Source: a virus
Virus record (IMG/VR): IMGVR_UViG_3300002140_000105
Span: 1-26,104 of that record
Strand: one strand, 5' to 3'
Length of the DNA: 26,104 nt
Made by a program: the position numbers and the translations under genes
The notes under the pieces: generated by a model
What the model saw: only the letters and a program-made list of their open reading frames with translations
The model's database searches: none
What the model was told of the DNA's origin: nothing
Part shown: in pieces, positions 1 to 6,028 of the stretch
Layout: each line of letters opens with the position of its first letter
Numbering within the stretch: the stretch's first letter is position 1

Positions 1-605
1 GTTGCATATCGCTCAACTAGCTTCATATACATTCGTGCAAGGGTGTTTGTGACCTGTCCGTGCTCTTGGCAAAACTCTCCGGTATCAAGCTCGCCTTTCC
101 AATGGCTTTTGCCAACAATAACTAGTTCGGAGTTTTCGTTAAACACATAGTGGTAAAACGGTGGAAATTTCAACCGCACATACTTTGTTTTTGCGTCAGG
201 ATCAACCTCGTCTTCGACGGTCAATGAATCTTCATCGTCGATAGTAAACTGAACACCTACTTCTTTGTTAGACTTTGGTTTCTTTTTAACTGTCTCTTGT
301 GGGATATGTTCCCGCTCTGTGATTCGGAATACTACATCTTTAGCGTCAATATCTTCCAATGGAATGTCGAACTCGCTAAGTTTGCGTTTTTCACCATCTT
401 TAGTTGCTTCCTCATGTGCTAATTTTGCAAGGCGATCAGCACGATTCTGTCGTGCTTCAAGTATAGTAGTTTCGTTGACATCATCAAGCGATGCTAAGAT
501 AATGTCGTAATCTTTGTACTTTTGGTCGGTGTACTTGCAGTACGTATTTTTACTTTTATGGATTTCCTTTAGGATATCCTTGTTATTTAGATAGTTATGA
601 CGCAT
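1..605 (-). CDS. gp55-like late-transcription sigma factor, N-terminal part (cut by window edge)
   Basis: An open frame of 201 complete codons reads leftward from ATG 605-603 to the window edge; the 3' end is missing. An AAAAGGAT ribosome-binding site (615-622) lies 9 bases before the ATG. The first residues, NYLNNKDILKEI (4-15), match the start of T4 gp55 (NYVNNKELLQAI). The last visible residues, around TNTLARMYMKLVERYA (about 186-201), resemble the gp55 helix that leads into sigma region 2. Between them lie about 165 residues that T4 gp55 lacks: a charged stretch (about 44-80), a Lys-rich segment (107-114), an acidic segment (122-138) and a conserved-looking PPFYHY...SHWKG part (148-171). 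gp55 directs host RNA polymerase to late promoters, and GATAAATA boxes of that kind occur in this window. It is the only minus-strand gene here and is divergent from the tail operon. The gene is certain; the gp55 assignment is moderate because the sigma core lies outside the window. Confidence 0.62.
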   Translation of the reverse strand, partial: MRHNYLNNKDILKEIHKSKNTYCKYTDQKYKDYDIILASLDDVNETTILEARQNRADRLAKLAHEEATKDGEKRKLSEFDIPLEDIDAKDVVFRITEREHIPQETVKKKPKSNKEVGVQFTIDDEDSLTVEDEVDPDAKTKYVRLKFPPFYHYVFNENSELVIVGKSHWKGELDTGEFCQEHGQVTNTLARMYMKLVERYA

Positions 606-639
606 ATTAGAAGTATCCTTTTAGATTATAATACCAGTT

Positions 640-668
640 ATTTTACACGATAAATACTACAATTGCAA
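640..668 (-). promoter_or_regulatory. Sigma70-like promoter for the leftward gp55-like gene
   Basis: On the minus strand, TTGCAA (663-668; 4 of 6 to the -35 consensus) is followed by a 17-base spacer and TAAAAT (640-645; 5 of 6 to the -10 consensus). The predicted start near 633 leaves a leader of about 28 bases containing the ribosome-binding site at 615-622. This fits expression by unmodified host polymerase, as expected for an early or middle regulatory gene. No MotA-type box was recognised. The call rests on sequence match and geometry only. Confidence 0.5.
649..656 (+). promoter_or_regulatory. T4-type late promoter (GATAAATA) for the tail operon
   Basis: GATAAATA differs from the T4 late consensus TATAAATA at the first base only. 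By T4 geometry (box at -13 to -6) transcription would start near 662. That gives a 24-base leader carrying the AAGAAGGA ribosome-binding site of the gene at 686. The same octamer, preceded by a similar TTTTACAC stretch, recurs before the gp6 gene. The box lies within the spacer and near the -35 of the opposing sigma70-like promoter. Confidence 0.75.
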
Positions 669-685
669 GAAGGAAGATAACCAAA

Positions 686-1582
686 ATGCCTACAATTTTT
701 AAAAATGGTATCATTAAAAACGCAGACGGATCGAATGCCGGACAATGGGTATCCGATGAGGAATATGCGGCTATGACTGCCCCTAAGGTAAATCAAGGCC
801 CACCGCCAAACATGGATCAAATTGCTAATATTATGCAACCGTTTGCACCTGGGCTAGCAAAACTAATGAGAGCGCAGTCTGGCGTAGCTGGTGCCTCCGG
901 TGGAGCAAATGCTGAACCACCTGCAACCCAAACGCTAGGGTTTAATGCTGGGTCAGACCCAGCTGCGAATGATTGGCGTGTCCGAATTTCGTTATCTCCT
1001 CAGGCAACATATTTGTACAACGATCCTGCCAATGCTGGTATTATGGCACCGTTGTTTAACAATCCCGAAGGACACCGCGGGGTTATTTTCCCAAACAACC
1101 CGGCAATTAGTCTTACGCATACTGCAAGATACAATAATACTAAGCTAACACATAGTAATTATGACGCAGTGTTTTATGAAGGATCAGAAGTTAGTTCGAT
1201 CTCAATCGACGGCGAGTTCACTGTGCAGACACAGAATGAAGCGAAGTACTTACTTGCGGCTGTGTACTTTTTCCGCTCTGCTACTAAAATGTGGTTCGGC
1301 AAGAGTGCAAGAGCAGGCATGCCGCCACCGATTGTATTTTTAGACGGATACGGCGATCATTACTTCCCGCATGTTCCATGTGTAATTACATCGTTCCAGC
1401 ATGCTATGCCTAACGATGTTGACTATATTGCAACAACCGCTGACTCAGTTAGTACTAGAATACCAACGTTAAGCACTATTCAACTGTCGCTACAACCGAT
1501 ATATAGTCGCCGTAAAATTTATAACGATTTTAATCTTGACGATTTTGCAGCCGGGCGATTGATAACGAAAGGATTCATTTAA
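686..1582 (+). CDS. gp48/gp54-like baseplate tail-tube cap/initiator protein
   Basis: This 298-residue protein resembles the proteins annotated as gp48 (tail-tube cap) in marine T4-like phages. That family shares a tail-tube-like fold with gp54, and both sit on top of the hub to start tube polymerisation. Residues 1-90 are a variable, Pro/Ala/Gly-rich N-terminus. The conserved body starts near DWRVRISL (about 96) and includes the pattern THSNYDAVFYEGSEV, the segment FFRSATKMWFGKSARAG, and PPPIVFLDGYGDHYF with a following VPCVITSF strand. The ATG at 686 has AAGAAGGA 11 bases upstream and follows a late promoter, so it is the first gene of the unit. Its stop overlaps the next start (TAATG), suggesting coupled translation with gp53. 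T4 gp48 and gp54 are 364 and 320 residues, so size does not separate them. Being a virion baseplate protein is likely; the choice between gp48 and gp54 is not settled. Confidence 0.75.
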   Translation: MPTIFKNGIIKNADGSNAGQWVSDEEYAAMTAPKVNQGPPPNMDQIANIMQPFAPGLAKLMRAQSGVAGASGGANAEPPATQTLGFNAGSDPAANDWRVRISLSPQATYLYNDPANAGIMAPLFNNPEGHRGVIFPNNPAISLTHTARYNNTKLTHSNYDAVFYEGSEVSSISIDGEFTVQTQNEAKYLLAAVYFFRSATKMWFGKSARAGMPPPIVFLDGYGDHYFPHVPCVITSFQHAMPNDVDYIATTADSVSTRIPTLSTIQLSLQPIYSRRKIYNDFNLDDFAAGRLITKGFI

Positions 1583-1890
1583 TGGCTACTAAACACGAGT
1601 ATCATCCAACTAGTCCATACTACACTACGGAAACGTTTGGTGACTTCTTAGACTTACTAAATTTTAGACCAATTACTAAACGACCCGACGATATTGACTA
1701 TGTAATTGAAAAAGCCTATGCTTATAGACCGCAGGCTCTAGCGTTTGATTTGTATGGCGACACTAGGCTCTGGTGGGTGTTTGCAGCCAGGAACCCAAAT
1801 AAACTCAAAGATCCATTATTTGATTTTGTGTCAGGGTTAACTATTAAGATCCCGTATAAGCAAACATTAATCGACGATTTAGGACTATAA
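1582..1890 (+). CDS. 53: Baseplate wedge subunit gp53
   Basis: This 102-residue protein has the marks of the gp53 wedge family: residues 1-20 with PTSPYYTTETFGDFLDLLNF, then AYRPQALAFDLYGDTRLWWV (48-67), FAARNPNKLKDPLFDF (68-83), and a closing IKIPYKQTL strand (88-96). The segment from DLYGD to the C-terminus has the look of the LysM-like domain described for gp53. In T4, gp53 (196 residues) joins the gp6-gp7-gp8-gp10-gp25 wedge and promotes assembly of wedges around the hub. This version is about half that length and is essentially the conserved core. The start codon overlaps the previous stop by one base (TAATG), and only three bases separate its stop from the next ATG, so translation is probably coupled along 686-5997. 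Confidence 0.85.
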   Translation: MATKHEYHPTSPYYTTETFGDFLDLLNFRPITKRPDDIDYVIEKAYAYRPQALAFDLYGDTRLWWVFAARNPNKLKDPLFDFVSGLTIKIPYKQTLIDDLGL

Positions 1891-1893
1891 TAC

Positions 1894-4800
1894 ATGGCTG
1901 ATAATGACCGCGACCTCTCGGACCAGGAATATAATCTATTAAATGCAGAAGCAGACTTGCTTGCTCAACGTGCGGCATTAGATAAACGCGAGCAAGCATT
2001 ACTAAGCGGGCGCGGCACAATCACTGATGCACAAGCCGAGCAGTTAGAGCTCGAGCGGAGTAAAATTAACAACCAGATAAAAAGTGTTGTTGCAGAAAGA
2101 ACTGAAGTAGAGCAAAAACTAGATGCTGCTTATCCAGCAGTTAAACCTAACTCAGCCTGGTCCAACGCCAATGACGATGATGACGATGATGACGATGACG
2201 ATGCTGATTTCTACGGCAACCGAGATAATGCATCTTCTGCAAATAACAACGCAAAAGTCCAGGCATTAACTAATAAAAAGATAAGCACACAAGAAACTTC
2301 AACGACAACAACGACCGGCGGCGGCGTAACTACTGTCGGTTACAACGAAGCCGAACTAGATGCGTATATCGATAAAAGATCGGCGGCGCAACAGGCAGAC
2401 AGAGCTGAACAAAAGCGTGTTAACGACGCATATTTACAATCTCAAGGTTTAGCTGACGCACCAGCAGGCGAAAGATTACGAGCAATATCTAAGGCAAAAC
2501 GAGACGGTGCGATTCCAGAAGTATCAACTGCCACAGACGAGTTTGAAGCAAACAACTCTAAGCCAGTTGCTGTAACTACTCGCGAAGAGGGAGAAGCAGT
2601 TGCTCAGGAAAAAGTTACAAACAACGAGACTGCTAATAGCAACACTGCTGCTGGGTCGTTGCAGCCAACTAACTCAGAGTCTGGTACTGCTATAAAAACA
2701 GATGAAGATGAAGATGACAACCCAGGCGAAGAACTCGACGATGAAGAACTTGCTGAACTAGAGGAAGGCATAGACCGTAACGAAAATTCTAATAGTGGTA
2801 ATACCGGCGATCCGGTAGTTGAAACGGACAAGGCAGGAGTAGTAGTTGCGACTGAATCCGACACTGAGGGCAAAGGCGATCAAGCCGGGGATGAGATTAC
2901 CGAAGCCGACAAAGCTATTGCAGCTGACGAAGTTCCGGTACCAGTAATAGATACTAAAGTAGTTTATCAATTCCCTAAGGCAACGTCAAGTCCTCAAGTA
3001 ACGTTACCAAATGAAGTAACTGAGTTTACTAGTAGTGCAAATATATTGCACAATTATGCATCGTATACCTACCGTATAACATTGTATATGCTTAGTGTTC
3101 ACGATTATAAAGTTATATCCGACACACCGCATTTATGGAAGCCAAGCAACGCAATTGTAAGTGGTGCTGGTAAGCACGACTTAGTTAGTGCGCACAGGCA
3201 CCCAGAATTTAAAGATGATTTTTATTTTCAGGAACTATCTATCCAGACTATGGTTGGATTAAATGCCAAGAGCAAAGCAAGTAATGCACTTGATTTAAAC
3301 TTTTCCCTAATAGAGCCCTACGGTATTACATTCTTGGACAGATTAGTTGCTGCCAGCAGATATTTTGGCAGTAAGAATTATCTAGATATGCCGTACCTGT
3401 TACAGATCGAGTTTTACGGCCAAACCGACTCGGGTGTAGCAGACTTTCAACCAATACCAAATACTACAAAGAGAATTCCTATTCGCTTACTTGGGATGGA
3501 TATTGATGTTACTAGTCAAGGTGCAACATATAAAATATCAGCAAGTCCTTACAACCATACCGCGTTTGACGAAAAGATAGCAGTTACTAGTGTTAACTTG
3601 CAAGTGACTGCTGGAGACGTTGGCGGATTTTTTAGAAGTAAAGACAGTTCCGAAATGGATAAAACGCTAGCAAATCGTGCTCGCGCAACTAACGCACTTA
3701 AAGCATTAGCTAAGATAAACCCAGAAGAAGCAAGAGAAGCAAAAGAAAAGTATGCTAAACAACTAAAGGCACCTATTAGAATCGAAACATATCCAGCAGG
3801 ATTAAATTCCTGGTTTAATTACATGGTAACTGAAAATGCAAGGGTGCATGCTGATAAGATACTGTTTAACATACATCCAGACATTGCTATATCAAAAATA
3901 GTACGGCCATCAAAAAATGCACATACTACAACTAAGATGGCGCAAGCTGGTACAAAAGAAGGTGCGGCATTGTCACGCAATAACGGTGCTGGTCCAGACT
4001 TCAATGAAAAAGGCTTTATAATTAACGCCGGAACTAGTATCCTTAAAGTAATTGACATGGTTATTCGTAATAGCGAGTATATTAGTAATCAAATTAAAGA
4101 TCCGGCAACTAGTGTTGATGCACAAAAAATGTCACCGGAGGAATTCGCTAAGGCATTAAACAAACCATTTAAATGGTACAAGGTAATACCTAGTGTGGAG
4201 CTAGGTGAGTTCGACGAAAAAGCAAATCGATACTCTAAGATAATAACGTATCATGTTCTGCCGCACGAAGTAGCAGATACTAAGCATCCGTATGGTCCTA
4301 GGAAAAAACCGACTCGGTTCCACAAAGCATACAGTTACTTTTATACTGGCGCCAACCACGACATCATAGATTTCAAGATTGAATTCAACGCATTGTATTA
4401 TAATGTTGTCAGTATAAATCGTGCAAACTCGCAAACATCAACGGTTTCGCCTGGTAAAACTGAACAACGAAATAGCAAAATTGTAAATCCCAGTGGCGGC
4501 AAGAATGCAGTATTCGGACAACATTACGAGTTCACAGCTGGTGACCAATCAGGGCAAGGGTTAGATATGGATTCTAGCAGTACTACTAAGACTGTTAACG
4601 ACATCCAGCACAATTTATATCAAAATAGCAAAGCAGATATGCTGAGTTTAACTATGCAAATCATTGGTGATCCTGATTATATTAAACAAGACGACGTGTA
4701 TATCAACCCAAGGCAGAAAGATTACGAAGATAAAACGTCCGGCGACAAAATAAACGGCGGTAGCTTAGTTTATGACAAAGGCGAAGTATATGCCTTGGTT

Positions 4801-5997
4801 AGATTTAAATCACCGACTGACATTGATGAAACGACAGGCTTAATCAGGACCGACGGCAGATACGTAGACACAGCGTTTACTGGACTGTACCGAGTCATGG
4901 GAGTTAAGAACACATTTAGACAAGGTACGTTTAAGCAAGATATTGATCTAATTAGAATATTGGACCACGATGTTAACTTAGCACTAGGTAATACAGTACC
5001 GACAGAACGTCAGGTTAAAGCGTCAATAAAACGTAACCTTCCGATTATTCCAGCTAGCCAAGCTGGTGTCAATTTAGGCAAACAGCCAGACATTACATCA
5101 GCAACACTTCCGCAATTAGATAAATTTGGAAACGATGTAGCAGGTGCAGTAACTCAAGGAGTTGAGGAAATAACCAACGCAGCCAACGCATCCAATGGCC
5201 TAATGTCGAGAGTGGGCGGTGCAATGGCTGCGTTGAATGGAGTTAACCAAATTACAGCGGCACTAAGCGGCGGCGGATTGGGTAGTTTGCCTGGAATTGT
5301 AGATGGAGTAGGACAGTTAGGCAGCGGATTAAATTCGTTAACAAATGGCCTAGCTGGTGTTTCTAATGCATTGCCAGGCAGTGTTAACGAATTAACCGGA
5401 GGTGTTGGTGCAGGGTTCCCAAGTCTCGATGCGTTTGGCGGAGCAGGAGATATTGTGCAGTCGGGTGCGTCAACATTAAAGCAATTTGCAATGGGCACAG
5501 GTATAACTGGAGCAAACCCAGACTTAACAGCAATAGCGGCCTTAGGGGACGAGATTGACATTGCAGGATTACAGTCTGAATTAAGAGAACCTATATCAGA
5601 AGTAGCTGCACCTCCAGTTATACTCGGGGGTTTCGCTCCAGTCTCGAGTAGTTTGTTAACAGCCGCCGCAAAAGCTAAACAAACAGTGTCTCAGTTAGCT
5701 GATAAAGCTGGCATAACGCTACCTAGTATGCCAGATATTCAAAATGTAAGCACGGTGCTCAATGATGCAATTAATGCCGCAGGATTTGATGTAGCAAGTT
5801 TGGACGGTGCTGTTAGCAATGGAGTTAATTTAGGAGCCCTACGTGATATTGGTGCAAATGCTACATCACTGGATTCCAAAATGTCAGGTTTTGTCAATGG
5901 GGCGCTAAACGATCCTAATGCCCCGCCGTATACAGGTGATGATCCAATTGTGCGAGCACGACTAGGATTACCACCAATCCCAACTGACTTTACATAA
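1894..5997 (+). CDS. Large baseplate hub/structural protein with acidic disordered N-terminus
   Basis: The product has 1367 residues. Residues 1-80 are rich in Glu, Lys and Ala and look helical or coiled-coil. Residues 94-103 are ten consecutive Asp. Residues 105-350 are low-complexity Asn/Thr/Asp/Glu sequence with a second acidic cluster (269-294). A folded region begins near 355 (SANILHNYASYTYRITLYML, 381-400) and runs to about 1050. It includes ELSIQTMVGLNAKS, FSLIEPYGITFLDRLV, MPYLLQIEFYGQ and, near the end, a YALVRFKSPTDID...GLYRVMGV segment. Residues about 1050-1367 are Gly/Ala/Leu/Asn-rich low complexity. The folded part resembles an uncharacterised structural protein of marine T4-like phages. 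Its position between gp53 and the gp5 spike suggests a hub role, perhaps that of T4 gp27, but no gp27 similarity can be shown by eye. AGGA at 1881-1884 is 9 bases from the ATG. Confidence 0.72.
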   Translation: MADNDRDLSDQEYNLLNAEADLLAQRAALDKREQALLSGRGTITDAQAEQLELERSKINNQIKSVVAERTEVEQKLDAAYPAVKPNSAWSNANDDDDDDDDDDADFYGNRDNASSANNNAKVQALTNKKISTQETSTTTTTGGGVTTVGYNEAELDAYIDKRSAAQQADRAEQKRVNDAYLQSQGLADAPAGERLRAISKAKRDGAIPEVSTATDEFEANNSKPVAVTTREEGEAVAQEKVTNNETANSNTAAGSLQPTNSESGTAIKTDEDEDDNPGEELDDEELAELEEGIDRNENSNSGNTGDPVVETDKAGVVVATESDTEGKGDQAGDEITEADKAIAADEVPVPVIDTKVVYQFPKATSSPQVTLPNEVTEFTSSANILHNYASYTYRITLYMLSVHDYKVISDTPHLWKPSNAIVSGAGKHDLVSAHRHPEFKDDFYFQELSIQTMVGLNAKSKASNALDLNFSLIEPYGITFLDRLVAASRYFGSKNYLDMPYLLQIEFYGQTDSGVADFQPIPNTTKRIPIRLLGMDIDVTSQGATYKISASPYNHTAFDEKIAVTSVNLQVTAGDVGGFFRSKDSSEMDKTLANRARATNALKALAKINPEEAREAKEKYAKQLKAPIRIETYPAGLNSWFNYMVTENARVHADKILFNIHPDIAISKIVRPSKNAHTTTKMAQAGTKEGAALSRNNGAGPDFNEKGFIINAGTSILKVIDMVIRNSEYISNQIKDPATSVDAQKMSPEEFAKALNKPFKWYKVIPSVELGEFDEKANRYSKIITYHVLPHEVADTKHPYGPRKKPTRFHKAYSYFYTGANHDIIDFKIEFNALYYNVVSINRANSQTSTVSPGKTEQRNSKIVNPSGGKNAVFGQHYEFTAGDQSGQGLDMDSSSTTKTVNDIQHNLYQNSKADMLSLTMQIIGDPDYIKQDDVYINPRQKDYEDKTSGDKINGGSLVYDKGEVYALVRFKSPTDIDETTGLIRTDGRYVDTAFTGLYRVMGVKNTFRQGTFKQDIDLIRILDHDVNLALGNTVPTERQVKASIKRNLPIIPASQAGVNLGKQPDITSATLPQLDKFGNDVAGAVTQGVEEITNAANASNGLMSRVGGAMAALNGVNQITAALSGGGLGSLPGIVDGVGQLGSGLNSLTNGLAGVSNALPGSVNELTGGVGAGFPSLDAFGGAGDIVQSGASTLKQFAMGTGITGANPDLTAIAALGDEIDIAGLQSELREPISEVAAPPVILGGFAPVSSSLLTAAAKAKQTVSQLADKAGITLPSMPDIQNVSTVLNDAINAAGFDVASLDGAVSNGVNLGALRDIGANATSLDSKMSGFVNGALNDPNAPPYTGDDPIVRARLGLPPIPTDFT
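2173..2202 (+). repeat. GAY trinucleotide repeat encoding Asp10
   Basis: Ten successive GAC or GAT codons encode residues 94-103 of the 1367-residue protein, followed by GCT GAT. Because GAC and GAT alternate irregularly, the tract is not a perfect microsatellite. That makes simple slippage less likely and suggests the acidic run itself is selected. It marks the boundary between the helical N-terminus and the disordered acidic region. Confidence 0.9.
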
Positions 5998-6028
5998 TTA
6001 ACACCGACATAAAAAGGTAATTAACAGT

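Noticed and set aside
265-510. 81-codon plus-strand frame opposite the gp55-like gene
   Set aside because: It lies wholly antisense to a well-supported gene with a ribosome-binding site. Its composition is Ser/Arg-rich with no recognisable family.
625-632. TATAAT on both strands (ATTATAAT) as a -10 element
   Set aside because: On the minus strand it would start transcription near 618, inside the ribosome-binding site at 615-622, and its -35 (TTATCG) is poor. On the plus strand no -35 is seen. The TTGCAA/TAAAAT pair fits better.
5154-5561. 135-codon minus-strand frame inside the 1367-residue protein
   Set aside because: It arises from the Gly/Ala-rich coding strand, giving a Pro/Ala-rich complement, which is typical of a shadow frame.
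5995-6026. Nine-base direct repeat TAATTAACA (5995-6003 and 6018-6026) flanking the gp5 ribosome-binding site
   Set aside because: It is short and low-complexity, with no promoter or attachment-site context. Chance is likely in AT-rich DNA.
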